This document shows positions 30,907 through 42,273 of a DNA stretch of 64,000 nt, in pieces. The position numbers and the translations under genes were made by a program. The notes under the pieces were generated by a model. It searched no databases and was not told where the DNA came from. It saw only the letters and a program-made list of their open reading frames with translations. Source of the stretch: Archaeoglobi archaeon JdFR-42 (GTDB lineage: Archaea; Halobacteriota; Archaeoglobi; Archaeoglobales; JdFR-42); contig MTND01000018.1 in NCBI GenBank assembly GCA_002010305.1, positions 1 through 64,000 of the forward strand, written 5' to 3'. The stretch's first letter is position 1, and each line of letters starts with the position of its first letter.

Positions 30907-32319
30907 ATGAGTGGGTGTGAGAGTGATTCCTTAATTGGTATACATGCTCTCTTTAATCCAAGCACTGTTGCTCTGATAGGGGCTTCAGATGAAAAAGGAA
31001 AGATTGGTTACGTTTTTATGAGAAACCTTATTGAAAGATTTGAGGGCAAGGTCTACCCAATCCACCCATCAAAAGAGGAGATTCAGGGGATCAAAGCATA
31101 CAAAAGTGTTCTAGATGTTCCTGAAGGAATTGATCTCGCTGTAATTCTGATTCCACCAAAAATCGTCCCTTCTGTTGTTAGTGAATGTGGAAAAAAAGGT
31201 GTTAAGGCTGTCGTTGTTATTACAGCAGGATTTAAAGAAATTGGAGGAGAAGGAGCTAAACTAGAAAGAGAATTGGTAGAAATCGGAAAAAATACAGGAG
31301 TTAGAATAGTTGGACCGAATTGTTTCGGAGTGATGAACCTGAACATTGGATTAAACGCAAGTATGGCCCTGGGAACCCCAGAAGAGGGGGGAGATATCGC
31401 TTTTATTACCCAAAGCGGAGCATATGGGATGGCATTATATAGCTTTGCAGTAGATGCTGGAATGAAATTCGGGAAAATGCTCTCTCTTGGCAATAAGGCC
31501 GATGTGGACGAAGTTGATGCTCTTGAGTATTTGAAAGACGATCCAGAGACTAAAGTAATCCTTCTATTCCTGGAATCAGTTCAAAGGGGCAGGAGGTTCT
31601 TTGAGCTTACCAAAGAGATATCTAAACAAAAGCCAATTATTGCAACCAAGTCTGGAAGGACGTTGGGCTCAGCAAGGGCTGCAGCGTCACATACAGGAGC
31701 AATAGTTGGAGACTTTACAGCATATTCCACTGCTTTCCAGCAGGCAGGAGTTATATTTTCAAAAACTGGGTTAGGGATGATTGACTATGCCAAAGCATTC
31801 GACTGGCAGCCATTGCCTGAAGGAAACAGAGTGGGAATTATAACCAATTCCGGTGGAACTGGAGTTGAACTGGTGGATCTATGTTATGAGAATGGACTGG
31901 AAGTTCCCGAATTACCTCCTGAAGTACAGGAAAGGCTCAAACCTCAAATGGTCCCTTTTGCGAGTCCAAAAAATCCTGTGGACATAACTCCCGACTGGAA
32001 AGGTTTTAAAAAACTCTACTATTCAGTTCCTATAGAATTTTTCGAATGTGATGAAATTGATATCCTTATTCCGATAGTTCTTGGTAGAGTTGCAATGGAT
32101 GTTGAGGCAGTTAAGGCTTTGAAAAGAGCTGTAATTGAGAAACAGAAAGAGGAGGGCTTTAGAAAACCTGTCTTAGTTTGCTGGATTTCATTGAAAGAGC
32201 ATGAAGCTAACATGAGGATCCTAGAAGATGCTGGGATTCCATGCTATACTTCCCCAGAAAGAGCGGCAGAGGTTGCTGGAGCCATGGTCAGATATATGAA
32301 CTACCTGAGGGAGGGATAG
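30907..32319 (+). CDS. acdA: Acetyl/acyl-CoA synthetase (ADP-forming) alpha subunit
   Basis: LFNPSTVALIGASDEKGKIGYV, GVKAVVVITAGFKE, GPNCFGVMN, TKSGRTLGSARAAASHTGA. Confidence 0.93.
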   Translation: MSGCESDSLIGIHALFNPSTVALIGASDEKGKIGYVFMRNLIERFEGKVYPIHPSKEEIQGIKAYKSVLDVPEGIDLAVILIPPKIVPSVVSECGKKGVKAVVVITAGFKEIGGEGAKLERELVEIGKNTGVRIVGPNCFGVMNLNIGLNASMALGTPEEGGDIAFITQSGAYGMALYSFAVDAGMKFGKMLSLGNKADVDEVDALEYLKDDPETKVILLFLESVQRGRRFFELTKEISKQKPIIATKSGRTLGSARAAASHTGAIVGDFTAYSTAFQQAGVIFSKTGLGMIDYAKAFDWQPLPEGNRVGIITNSGGTGVELVDLCYENGLEVPELPPEVQERLKPQMVPFASPKNPVDITPDWKGFKKLYYSVPIEFFECDEIDILIPIVLGRVAMDVEAVKALKRAVIEKQKEEGFRKPVLVCWISLKEHEANMRILEDAGIPCYTSPERAAEVAGAMVRYMNYLREG

Positions 32320-32322
32320 TCT

Positions 32323-33006
32323 GTGAAAATAAAAAAGTATATTGAAAAAGCAATGCAAGAGGGGCGCAGTCTGCTAACCGAACTGGAGAGCAAGGAGATC
32401 TTATTAGGATATGGGATAAATGTTGAAATAGGCGAACTGGTCAGAAGTGAAGAAGAGCTTGAAAAAATCTCAGACAAAATTGAATACCCTGTTGTTTTAA
32501 AAATCCTCTCCCCTCAAATCACTCATAAATCAGATGTAGGGGGAGTTAAACTTAATATTGATAAACCAAAATTGCTGGAAACTTATTCAGAACTTATCAA
32601 ATCTGTTAAAAAGAAAGCACCGGATGCTCAAATTGAGGGAGTTCTTGTCCAAAAAATGCATCAGGGTTACGAGACTATTGTGGGTATGTACAAAGATTCG
32701 CAATTTGGGCCAATAATCATGTTCGGTCTCGGTGGGATTTTTGTAGAAATCCTGAAAGATGTCTCATTTAGGCTACCTCCACTATCAAAAAAAGAAGCCA
32801 TGAAAATGATTAAAGGAATAAAAGGATATCCCTTATTAGAGGGGGTCCGGGGTAAAGAGGGAGCAGACATTAACGCTCTGGCAGAATTAATATCCAGATT
32901 TTCTAAATTCGTAATGGAGAATGAAGAAATAAAAGAAGTAGATCTCAATCCCGTTATTGTCAATAAAGATGGAGCTGTTGTAGTAGATGCAAGAATCGTT
33001 ATATAG
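32323..33006 (+). CDS. acdB: Acetyl/acyl-CoA synthetase (ADP-forming) beta subunit (ATP-grasp)
   Basis: GTG start 3 nt after acdA stop; PVVLKILSPQITHKSDVGGVKLN, GLGGIFVEILKDVSFRLPPL. Confidence 0.93.
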   Translation: MKIKKYIEKAMQEGRSLLTELESKEILLGYGINVEIGELVRSEEELEKISDKIEYPVVLKILSPQITHKSDVGGVKLNIDKPKLLETYSELIKSVKKKAPDAQIEGVLVQKMHQGYETIVGMYKDSQFGPIIMFGLGGIFVEILKDVSFRLPPLSKKEAMKMIKGIKGYPLLEGVRGKEGADINALAELISRFSKFVMENEEIKEVDLNPVIVNKDGAVVVDARIVI

Positions 33007-33404
33007 CTTTAGAAGGTTTTAAAGATGCAAGAATATAATTAATTATTTTATATTTATATGAAATATCAACTAACTCCAGAATGGCTCTATCATGTAACTC
33101 CAATTATCTGTAGCCCATCCTGCATTTCTTTATCACCCAGCTTAAAACATAACCAGTTCTAAATTCCCCTCATCTCAATTCTCTTTTTTGTCTAATTTAT
33201 ACTAAATTAACATATATTTTAAAATCAGAGATGTTTATCCAAAAAAATTAAAAAATAAATTAATCAGAGGGGAAGGCTCTATCAAAATTTTCAAAAATCA
33301 CGTGATATACTTCAACCCACATAGAATATTTACAATCCTCCTACATCCCAACAAACTTCAGGAGAGTCGAAATAAAAATCAAAATGATGTAATTCAAATC
33401 TATA

Positions 33405-33476
33405 AGCCGCCGGGGGGATTTGAACCCCCGTCCTGCTGATTACGAGTCAGCCGCTATACCACTAAGCCACGGCGGC
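33405..33476 (-). tRNA. tRNA-Thr (anticodon CGU)
   Basis: Reverse strand GCCGCCG...CGGCGGC acceptor stem, anticodon loop CTCGTAA in GCTGA/TCAGC stem, T-arm GGTTCAAATCC. Confidence 0.95.
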
Positions 33477-33630
33477 ATCCAGAATGTATGAGATACTCTT
33501 ACTCTTATACAATCACGACCTGTGATATACTTCTAAATTCGATAATACTGTCAACTATGCTGATAGACTGTAATTTTATGATTTACAATTCGTTTATAAA
33601 TCCTACGGTTACAATCCAGAGAATACTACT

Positions 33631-33688
33631 GGAAAACTTCATAAATTGTTGGAATAACCGGAAAACTTCATAAATTGTTGGAATAACC
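33631..33688. repeat. Perfect tandem duplication, 2 x 29 nt
   Basis: GGAAAACTTCATAAATTGTTGGAATAACC at 33631-33659 and 33660-33688. Confidence 0.95.
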
Positions 33689-33821
33689 TCTAAAAAGAAA
33701 TACAATAGCCATATTATAAATCACGATAATTTCTAATTTAATCTACTGAATTTAACCTCTTATTCAATATTAACTCATAATATTTATATATCATGACTAC
33801 GAGTATAATAATGGTGATGAA

Positions 33822-35024
33822 ATGCATTTAAGGAGACTATTTCTGACCCTGTTGATAGCAATAGCGGTAGCTGGAGTTGCTTCAGCAGCCGAGTATGTGG
33901 GGTCAGAGAAGTGCAAGGTGTGTCATTCAGATATATACGATGATTTCATAAAAACAGGACACCCTTACAAACTAAGGCCAGCAGACGAGGCAAGAGCTGG
34001 CAGTCCTGAGAATGGTATCAGAGCAGTAACTGAGATCCCAGAAGGAGTCTCATGGGATGATGTGAGTTATGTCATTGGAGGGGTGTGGTGGAAAACTAGA
34101 TTCATAAATGAGACTGGATATATCATAACGGGGGACAAAGTTCAGTACAACATAGAGACAGGTGAGTGGGTAGCCTACCATCCTGGAGAAGTGAAGCCAT
34201 ACAATTGTGGGAGATGTCACACAACCGGCTACAGTGAAGATGGAAACCAAGATGGACTTCCTGGACTTGAGGGTACATGGGCATTTCCAGGAATAGAGTG
34301 TGAAGCATGCCATGGTCCAGGAGGGGACCACATTAAAGCCCCAAGCAAAGATAACATCGTAAAAGATGAATCCAAAGAACTCTGTGGTAAATGTCACATC
34401 AGGGGTGATAAAGATTCCATTCCTGCCAAAGGTGGATTTATTCGACATCATGAACAGTACAACGAGCTATTGGCATCTCCTATGAAAGACCTAAACTGTG
34501 TGACCTGCCATGATCCCCACAAAAGCGTTAAGAATCCGACCGTCACAGATGCCATAAAAATAGGATGCGAGAGCTGCCATAGCGATGCTGCAAAGGAATA
34601 TGAAGGTACTGTAATGGACAAAGCTGGTGTAGAGTGTATTGACTGTCACATGCCTAGAGCCAGTAAATCAGCCGTTGCTAAGTCCCAGTACGAAGGAGAT
34701 ATAAGAACCCATCTCTTTGCTATTAGCATCGATCCAAACGCAAAGATATTCACTGACGACGGGAAATATGTGGCAGGAGGGTATGTAACAGTTGAATATG
34801 CGTGTCTTGGCTGTCATAAAGACAAAGACAGAGAATGGGCTCTGAAATACGCTCCAAAGGCAATGACACTAAAAGAGGAAGTGAAACCAACACCACCAGC
34901 AACTCCGAAACCGACAACACCACCACCGACACCAACTCCGACACCAGAGAAACAGCCTGGCTTTGAAGCAATCTTCGCAATAGCAGGAGTGCTGGCAGTC
35001 CTGTACTTCCTTAGAAGGAAATAA
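33822..35024 (+). CDS. Octaheme c-type cytochrome with PGF-CTERM surface anchor
   Basis: Signal peptide; eight CXXCH motifs (CKVCH, CGRCH, CEACH, CGKCH, CVTCH, CESCH, CIDCH, CLGCH); Pro/Thr linker then QPGFEAIFAIAGVLAVLYFLRRK. Confidence 0.95.
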   Translation: MHLRRLFLTLLIAIAVAGVASAAEYVGSEKCKVCHSDIYDDFIKTGHPYKLRPADEARAGSPENGIRAVTEIPEGVSWDDVSYVIGGVWWKTRFINETGYIITGDKVQYNIETGEWVAYHPGEVKPYNCGRCHTTGYSEDGNQDGLPGLEGTWAFPGIECEACHGPGGDHIKAPSKDNIVKDESKELCGKCHIRGDKDSIPAKGGFIRHHEQYNELLASPMKDLNCVTCHDPHKSVKNPTVTDAIKIGCESCHSDAAKEYEGTVMDKAGVECIDCHMPRASKSAVAKSQYEGDIRTHLFAISIDPNAKIFTDDGKYVAGGYVTVEYACLGCHKDKDREWALKYAPKAMTLKEEVKPTPPATPKPTTPPPTPTPTPEKQPGFEAIFAIAGVLAVLYFLRRK

Positions 35025-35346
35025 ATTACTTTTTTATTTTTTTATATGGTTTATTTTACTTAGCATCATTTTATCCTAGTTCATTCTGTATTAAGATTAA
35101 TTTTAGGATTATATTCTACAAATATATTATAATTACATTTTACAACTACTATTATAAATCGTGTCAAGCTCTACAGTCTGTACCAATCAGCGCCACCCAG
35201 TATAGTCCAGTAATTTTTACACTCCACCCAGATCAACTGATGAACTCAGGACCAGACTTATTTTAACTCCTGAAGATAGTGTAACCACTAAAGGCTGTAA
35301 GGAGTATAGAATACCTTATATACCTTATATCAAATTCAGTTAGCGG

Positions 35347-36150
35347 ATGGCTGAGGATAGAGGAATCACTAGTGCAGATATGGCTGAAATACTGCTTATG
35401 TTACGAAAAAGCCTGTTTATCATCGTTGGGATAATTCTGAGTGTGACAGTTGTAACTTTTTATTTCCTTGATCCCTTCATAGGAAAGATCTCACGAGATC
35501 TTCTTCCTGAAGGTGCTCGGCTTATATTTCTCACACCACTAGAATACTGGATACTAAAACTAAAAATAGCATTACTTTTTGGAGTTATTGCTTCTTTTCC
35601 TTACATTCTCAGGACTGCTGGAAAAGCTTTGAGGGAGAGGACAGACTTCCTCAACAATTTTTCCATAACCCGAAGATCCATATTTATTTACGGTATATCA
35701 TCAGCTCTTCTATTTATCGCAGGAGTAAGTTATGGATATTTGCTCATGTTGCCTCTGTTCTTGCAGTTTCTATATTCCAACGCTGTTAGTGCTGGAGTTA
35801 TCGCCAGTTACTCCATATACCAGTTCATAATGTTCATATTCCTCATATTAGTCATATTTGGACTTGTTTTTCAGATGCCTCTCGTCATGACTCTTCTTGT
35901 AAACTACAACCTTGTTCAATACAAAACGCTAAAAGAATACAGAAGACATTTTTATGTAGGTTTTTTTGTTGTCGGCGCAGCCGTAACAAGTCCTGACATT
36001 TTCACCCAGATGATGGTGGCTTTTCCCCTCATCCTATTTTATGAGATTAGCTTGATAGCGGTAAAGATCATTCTCAGAAAAAAAATAAAAAAAGAGGAAT
36101 TATTCTCAGAGCCTATCGACTCAGAAGAAATATCATCTGAGTTAGCCTGA
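35347..36150 (+). CDS. tatC: Sec-independent protein translocase TatC
   Basis: 267 aa, 6 TM pattern, TPLEYWILKLKIALLFGVIASFPYILR and VIFGLVFQMPLVM. Confidence 0.87.
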   Translation: MAEDRGITSADMAEILLMLRKSLFIIVGIILSVTVVTFYFLDPFIGKISRDLLPEGARLIFLTPLEYWILKLKIALLFGVIASFPYILRTAGKALRERTDFLNNFSITRRSIFIYGISSALLFIAGVSYGYLLMLPLFLQFLYSNAVSAGVIASYSIYQFIMFIFLILVIFGLVFQMPLVMTLLVNYNLVQYKTLKEYRRHFYVGFFVVGAAVTSPDIFTQMMVAFPLILFYEISLIAVKIILRKKIKKEELFSEPIDSEEISSELA

Positions 36151-36193
36151 AAATACCAGAAATTATTTAGTACTATACTTCTGAATAACAACC

Positions 36194-36667
36194 ATGAAAC
36201 TTACCCATATTGAAAGGGGAAAGGCCAGAATGGTTGATATATCTGAAAAAAAAGATGTTCTTAGAATAGCTAGAGCTGAGGGGTTTATTAAGCTAAAAAC
36301 ACAGACCATAGAGGCGATAAAAAAAGATACCATAACCAAAGGAAACGTTCTTGCTGTATCGAGGACTGCTGGCATTATGGGTGCCAAGAAAACATCAGAA
36401 CTCATACCTATGTGCCATCCCATCTCTGTTACTTCCATCACAGTAGATTTTGATATACTTCCTCATGGAATTAAAGCCATTTCTGAAGTAAAAACTCAAG
36501 GAAAGACTGGAGTGGAAATGGAAGCTCTGACTGCTGTTTCTATAGCTCTTCTGACAGTATGGGATATGGTAAAATCCATGGAAAAGGATGAGTCGGGAAA
36601 TTATCCTGGAACAGCCATCGAAAACATCCGAGTCATGGAAAAAATTAAGAAACCTATGGAAGATTAA
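36194..36667 (+). CDS. moaC: Cyclic pyranopterin monophosphate synthase MoaC
   Basis: [49 protein letters not shown]. Confidence 0.96.
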   Translation: MKLTHIERGKARMVDISEKKDVLRIARAEGFIKLKTQTIEAIKKDTITKGNVLAVSRTAGIMGAKKTSELIPMCHPISVTSITVDFDILPHGIKAISEVKTQGKTGVEMEALTAVSIALLTVWDMVKSMEKDESGNYPGTAIENIRVMEKIKKPMED

Positions 36668-37427
36668 ATAGTTTCCGGGCATTAATGCTAACAGCATTCC
36701 ATCGTTTTTTTTCCTCTACTCCCATTCGTTCCATATCAGCGAAACATTTCGGAACTGCATAGATATCCGATGCTTTTGAAGAGCAATCGCTGTTAACCAC
36801 AAAATTATTCTTCCCTTCTCTGATTATCTCCGCAGCCTCAATAGAAGTTAGCTTGGAGGGTGGCTGGATACTGAGGCCCACAAAAAAATCCCTGTCTTCC
36901 AGAACAGATAAATTGTCTCTATCGGAGTGATCTACCAGTACCTTTTCGGGTGGAAACTTCAACTTATCCAGAATTTCAACGATAATCCCTGTAATCTTTT
37001 TCTTATCGATTCTGGGGGTATGAATCACGACAGGGAGATTCATATCCAGAGCTATTTCAAGTTGCTCTCTGAATACTGTAACTTCCACTTCAGTTGCCTG
37101 TTCCAGTCCAATCTCTCCTACTGCCACAACCCTCTCTCTGTCCAGATATTCTGGAAGTTTTTTTATCACCTGTGTATAGTCAGAGGGGATACCTTCAGGG
37201 TGTATTCCAAGAGCAACATACAGCTCAATGCCATTATCTCCAGCTCTGTTAACCTCTCTGTTAAGCAGTCTATCAAAATGGTCAAAATACACATGACTTG
37301 AGGACATTCTAAGGAAATCATGAGCGCACGTTATCACTGTATCAATTCCAGCTACCCTCATTTTACCAAAATCCTCATAGCTTCGAGTATCAGCGTGCAT
37401 ATGGGCGTCAACAAACATGTAACTCAC
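36654..37427 (-). CDS. TatD-related metal-dependent hydrolase
   Basis: N-terminal [44 protein letters not shown]. Confidence 0.87.
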   Translation of the reverse strand: MSYMFVDAHMHADTRSYEDFGKMRVAGIDTVITCAHDFLRMSSSHVYFDHFDRLLNREVNRAGDNGIELYVALGIHPEGIPSDYTQVIKKLPEYLDRERVVAVGEIGLEQATEVEVTVFREQLEIALDMNLPVVIHTPRIDKKKITGIIVEILDKLKFPPEKVLVDHSDRDNLSVLEDRDFFVGLSIQPPSKLTSIEAAEIIREGKNNFVVNSDCSSKASDIYAVPKCFADMERMGVEEKKRWNAVSINARKLFNLP

Positions 37428-37439
37428 CAGTTCTTTGAG

Positions 37440-37787
<348 letters not shown>

Positions 37788-39080
37788 TTACGCATATGCA
37801 TATTCTCCGTGCTGAGAGATGTCCAATCCGACGTCTTCTTCTTCTACTTTAACTCTCAGGCCCATTACCTTATCTACAACTTTTGCCAGAATATAACTCA
37901 CCACGAAAGCATATATCCACGTAGCACCCACAGAAACTATCTGGATTCCCAGTTGTGCTGGATTGCCATATAGTATACCAGAAGCTCCAACACTGGCAAA
38001 TATTCCAGTAGCTATTGCTCCCCAGGTTCCACCAACTCCATGAACGGCCCACACGTCCAGAGATTCATCTATCTTTTTTCTAGTTCTAAAAAGTAACGCA
38101 TAATAACAGAAAATTCCTGCTCCTGCTCCGATAAGTATAGACGCTAAGGGTGTTACGAAGCCAGCTGCTGGTGTGATGGCTACTAATCCTGCAATCGCTC
38201 CAGTAGCTATTCCTAGAACACTTGGAGCTCTATGGTGCCAGCTCAGAATCATCCAGACTAATGCTGCTGCCGCTGAGGCTGTGTTGGTGGTGACAAAAGC
38301 ATTTGCGGCAATGCCATCAGCCGCTAAGGCACTTCCAGCATTAAATCCAAACCATCCAAACCACAGCAATACCGCACCAAGTACCGTAAGTGGAATGTTA
38401 TGGGGCTCCATTGGTTCTTTCCCGAAACCTTTTCTGGCTCCCAGCACCAGCACAATAGCCATGGCTGAAATTCCGGAATTTACATGCACTACAGTTCCAC
38501 CAGCAAAATCAAGAGCGCCCAAACTAGCAAGCCATCCTCCTCCCCATACCCAGTGAGCGACAGGATCGTAGACTAAAGTGGCCCATAACAGAGACAGAAC
38601 AAGCCAAGAACTGAATTTTATCCTCTCGACAATTCCTCCTACAATCAGCGTCACAGTAATTATGGCGAACATTCCCTGAAACATCATAAAGAGTAAATGA
38701 GGTACTGTGCCTACAGGTTCCATTCCTACTCCCATAAGGCCCAGATACTCCAGACTGCCGATATAACCTCCTATGTCAGATCCAAAAGCCAGACTGTATC
38801 CGTAAAGAACCCACTGGATACTTATCAACGCTAATGTCGCGAATACCAGCATAATCGTAGATAACGCGTTTTTCTTACGTACCATACCTCCATAAAAGAA
38901 TCCAACACCGGGAATCATTAACATTACCATAGCAGTTGCCACGATAAGCCATGCTGTATCACCACTGTCAATCTGCGGATTTCCTGCACTTACTACAGAT
39001 ATGAAAGTCTGAAAAGCCAGTACTGCAAAAACAAATTTCAAAATTTTCCTTTTCATATATTCTCTCTCCAAATTTTTCAC
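37788..39080 (-). CDS. amt: Ammonium transporter
   Basis: DTAWLIVATAMVMLMIPGVGFFYGGMVRKKN; DFAGGTVVHVNSG; paired with glnK. Confidence 0.96.
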   Translation of the reverse strand: MKNLEREYMKRKILKFVFAVLAFQTFISVVSAGNPQIDSGDTAWLIVATAMVMLMIPGVGFFYGGMVRKKNALSTIMLVFATLALISIQWVLYGYSLAFGSDIGGYIGSLEYLGLMGVGMEPVGTVPHLLFMMFQGMFAIITVTLIVGGIVERIKFSSWLVLSLLWATLVYDPVAHWVWGGGWLASLGALDFAGGTVVHVNSGISAMAIVLVLGARKGFGKEPMEPHNIPLTVLGAVLLWFGWFGFNAGSALAADGIAANAFVTTNTASAAAALVWMILSWHHRAPSVLGIATGAIAGLVAITPAAGFVTPLASILIGAGAGIFCYYALLFRTRKKIDESLDVWAVHGVGGTWGAIATGIFASVGASGILYGNPAQLGIQIVSVGATWIYAFVVSYILAKVVDKVMGLRVKVEEEDVGLDISQHGEYAYA

Positions 39081-39268
39081 CTTTCACTGTATTTACTTTT
39101 ATATATACATAACATATCTACAAAAAAATGAGTATTTTAATAGTATTTAAGCTTTTTCATGAAAATTATTTAAAATGAAATCAAAAATGCAGATAAAAAT
39201 GACCTAAATAAAGTAAAAACCAATAGAGAATCTTACATGAGAATTAAAATGGTAAAAAAAACTTTAAA

Positions 39269-39721
39269 TTAAAGTCTTACTCCATGGGTTTCCTTGAGAA
39301 CATTCAAAACCAGCATTGTATATGTTCTGTTAACGTATCTCATGGAAAGCAGGCGCTTGATGAACTCATCCATATCAGATCTGTTCTTAAATTTTGCCAC
39401 TACTATGGCATCGAACTCCCCGGTAACGTCATAAACAGCCGTAACATTGTTTTCTTTGACCAATTGCTTCTCTACGTCAACTATGTGTTTACCATCTCCC
39501 ACAATACCTATGAGAGCAGTTAGATCATACCCCAGCTTCGAAAAATTGATAACTGGAATAAAACGTTCAATTACACCCATTTCTTTGAGTTTGTGAATTC
39601 TATTATAAACAGTTCCCTCAGCAACTCCCAGCTTTTCTGCAATCTCTCTCAAGCTTTTCCTTGCATCTTCCTGAAGTTCAGACATGATTTTAATATCAAC
39701 GTCATCAATTTTTTCAGCCAT
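39269..39721 (-). CDS. Lrp/AsnC family transcriptional regulator
   Basis: IDDVDIKIMSELQEDARKSLREIAEKLGVAEGTVYNRIHKLKEMGVIERF. Confidence 0.94.
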   Translation of the reverse strand: MAEKIDDVDIKIMSELQEDARKSLREIAEKLGVAEGTVYNRIHKLKEMGVIERFIPVINFSKLGYDLTALIGIVGDGKHIVDVEKQLVKENNVTAVYDVTGEFDAIVVAKFKNRSDMDEFIKRLLSMRYVNRTYTMLVLNVLKETHGVRL

Positions 39722-39887
39722 ATTAGGGATTGTCTCTCTAAATCATTTAAGTTTTTCTCAAAATCAGTGATGAAATCGCACCACAGTGACAGGATGGATG
39801 ATGTTAGAATTAAAAATAATCGAAAAAGTTAAAATTTTTCATTTTTGTAAACGTATGCTCACAATTTGTAAATCTCCAATTTATAAT

Positions 39888-41150
39888 TCAGACTGCTCTT
39901 GGATCCACTATCTCCCCATAGAGGGCAGTGGCAGCAGCTGTAGCTGGAGAGACTAGATATATCTTCCCTTCTGGACTTCCCTGCCTACCAATAAAATTCC
40001 TGTTGGATGTAGATACACTCACTTCTCCACCAGCAATCAAACCAAAAGCTCCACCCATACATGGCCCACAACAAGGAAACTCCACAAGAGCTCCAGCCTC
40101 AATAAATATCTCGATCAACCCCTCTTTCAGGGCCTTTACATACTCCCCTCGTGAAGCCGGGATTACAATCACTCTCGTATCCTTGGCCACTGTTTCTCCT
40201 TTCAGTATTTCCGCAGCGATTTTGAGATCTTCATACCTTCCATTGGTACATGAACCTATGAACACCTGATCAGCCTTAATCCCTGTGACTTCACTTACAG
40301 GCTTTACGTTATCCACTCTATGGGGAACTGCCACCTGCGGCTCTAAATCAGCTACATCCAGGGTAATTTTCTGTTTGTACACGGCATCTTCATCACTTTT
40401 CAGTCCATCCTCAAGCCTGTATTCAGGGTAAATTTCCTTTAGATACTCTTCAACAACTCGGTCTGGCTCTATTATTCCTGTTTTTCCACCCATTTCTATT
40501 GCCATATTACACATGGTCAGTCTCTGAGCCATATCCATTTTTTCAATGGTTTCACCAGCAAATTCGCAAGCACAGTAAGTGGCTCCATCTGCTCCTACTA
40601 TACCTATCAATTTCAGGACTACATCTTTGGATACCACTCTTTTCTGCAATTTACCATAGATCTCAAACCGAATTGTCTCTGGAACTTTGAACCACAGACG
40701 TCCAAGGGCCAACACTGCTGCCATATCGGTAGAGCCTATACCAGTGGCAAATGCTCCGAGAGCTCCGTAGGTACATGTATGAGAGTCGCCTCCAACCACA
40801 AGCTCTCCAGGGAGTACATGTCCTTTCTCTACCATTATCTGATGACAGATACCCTCATAAACATCGTAATTTAAAATCCCCTGCTCTTTCGCAAACTCTC
40901 TCAGCATTTTCTGGTTCTCAGCAGCAATAATAGAATCTGCTGGTACCTGGTGGTCAAATAGCATTATCACACGTGAACTATCCCAGACCTTTCCATTACC
41001 TGTTATTTCTCGCATCCCCTGTATCGCAAGAGGCCCCGTTATGTCATGAACCATGGCTTTATCGACTCTGGCAAATCCAAAATCCCTAGCGTAGAGATCT
41101 TTACCAGTCTTTTCAGACAATATTTTCTCAGAGATTGTCTTTCCCATCAT
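39888..41150 (-). CDS. leuC: 3-isopropylmalate dehydratase/homoaconitase large subunit (LeuC/HacA type)
   Basis: [59 protein letters not shown]. Confidence 0.92.
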   Translation of the reverse strand: MMGKTISEKILSEKTGKDLYARDFGFARVDKAMVHDITGPLAIQGMREITGNGKVWDSSRVIMLFDHQVPADSIIAAENQKMLREFAKEQGILNYDVYEGICHQIMVEKGHVLPGELVVGGDSHTCTYGALGAFATGIGSTDMAAVLALGRLWFKVPETIRFEIYGKLQKRVVSKDVVLKLIGIVGADGATYCACEFAGETIEKMDMAQRLTMCNMAIEMGGKTGIIEPDRVVEEYLKEIYPEYRLEDGLKSDEDAVYKQKITLDVADLEPQVAVPHRVDNVKPVSEVTGIKADQVFIGSCTNGRYEDLKIAAEILKGETVAKDTRVIVIPASRGEYVKALKEGLIEIFIEAGALVEFPCCGPCMGGAFGLIAGGEVSVSTSNRNFIGRQGSPEGKIYLVSPATAAATALYGEIVDPRAV

Positions 41151-41195
41151 AGCGAATCAAAAGGGTAATTAATATCATGAAATAATTACCTTTCG

Positions 41196-42254
41196 ATGCA
41201 AGTAGACTGGATCGAATTTTACAGTAAAGTAAAAGAGAGGGTATCCTTTGACGAATTCGAAGAGAGGGTACAAAAAAAAATTAAAGCCTTTGGTGGATTG
41301 CTCGACATTCAGACTGCATCATATCTGGTGGCTTATGAAATAGGGCTCGATTCTTCTATTAAAATAAAGGATATAGGTGAAAATGAAAGTAATGTTACAG
41401 TTACAGGAGTTGTTACTAAAATCCTTAATGTCAGGGATTTTGAACGAAATGGTAAACAGGGTAAGGTTGCTAATATCATACTGACTGATAATACCGGAAC
41501 TCTGAATGTAGTTTTGTGGAACGAGATTGCAGAACTAATTGAAACGAAATCCCTCCAAGAAGGGGACATGATCAGAGTAAGAGGATACACTAAAGCCGGT
41601 TCATTTGGACTGGAACTACATGTTGGAAAATTCGGCATAGTAGAAATATTAGAAAAAAAGAGAGAGATGTATATTAAAGATCTTGAAAATGATAAAACTT
41701 TCACCATTTCCGGCACAGTTACCGAAGACCCAAAGATTGAATCAATCGAGAGTGATAAAGTGGCTAGATTTACCATCAGAGATGAGTCGGGGTCCATAAA
41801 AATTAACTGCTGGAGTGATGCCGTAGACCGTTGCAGAGATCTTAAACCAGGAGATCTTGTTCAGGTTAAGATACATGTAAAAGGGGGAGAAGGGCATGTT
41901 GAGAATTCCAACGATATCACTATAAAAGGCATACCAGACCGAGAAGTTGAACTAACCAAAATTGCAGATATCGTTCCCAGGCGTGTCGTCAATATCAAAG
42001 GTGAAGTTTCAGGTATGGAGAGAGTGAGAGAATTTACCACAAAGGATGGAAGACTTGGAAGGGTTGGACATATCTACCTCTCTGATGAAACTGGCAGAGT
42101 GAGGGTAGTTTTGTGGAATGAAAGAACAAATATAATCCAAGATATAGACATTGGTACACCAATTCTTATAATAAATGGGTTCTCAAAGCTTGGATATGAT
42201 GGACTTTTAGAAGTGCATGTTAATTGGAAAACACAAATTGAGATCATGCCTTAA
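41196..42254 (+). CDS. RPA-like single-stranded DNA-binding protein (multiple OB folds)
   Basis: Three OB-fold repeats (VTGVVTKILNVRDFERNGKQGKVANIILTDNTGTLNVVLWNE; IRDESGSIKINCWSDA; IYLSDETGRVRVVLWNE). Confidence 0.9.
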   Translation: MQVDWIEFYSKVKERVSFDEFEERVQKKIKAFGGLLDIQTASYLVAYEIGLDSSIKIKDIGENESNVTVTGVVTKILNVRDFERNGKQGKVANIILTDNTGTLNVVLWNEIAELIETKSLQEGDMIRVRGYTKAGSFGLELHVGKFGIVEILEKKREMYIKDLENDKTFTISGTVTEDPKIESIESDKVARFTIRDESGSIKINCWSDAVDRCRDLKPGDLVQVKIHVKGGEGHVENSNDITIKGIPDREVELTKIADIVPRRVVNIKGEVSGMERVREFTTKDGRLGRVGHIYLSDETGRVRVVLWNERTNIIQDIDIGTPILIINGFSKLGYDGLLEVHVNWKTQIEIMP

Positions 42255-42273
42255 AATAAAGTTCTGCCCGCTC

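Noticed and set aside
41333-41797. 154-aa minus-strand ORF inside RPA-like gene
   Set aside because: Antisense shadow, Ser/Leu-rich, no domain.
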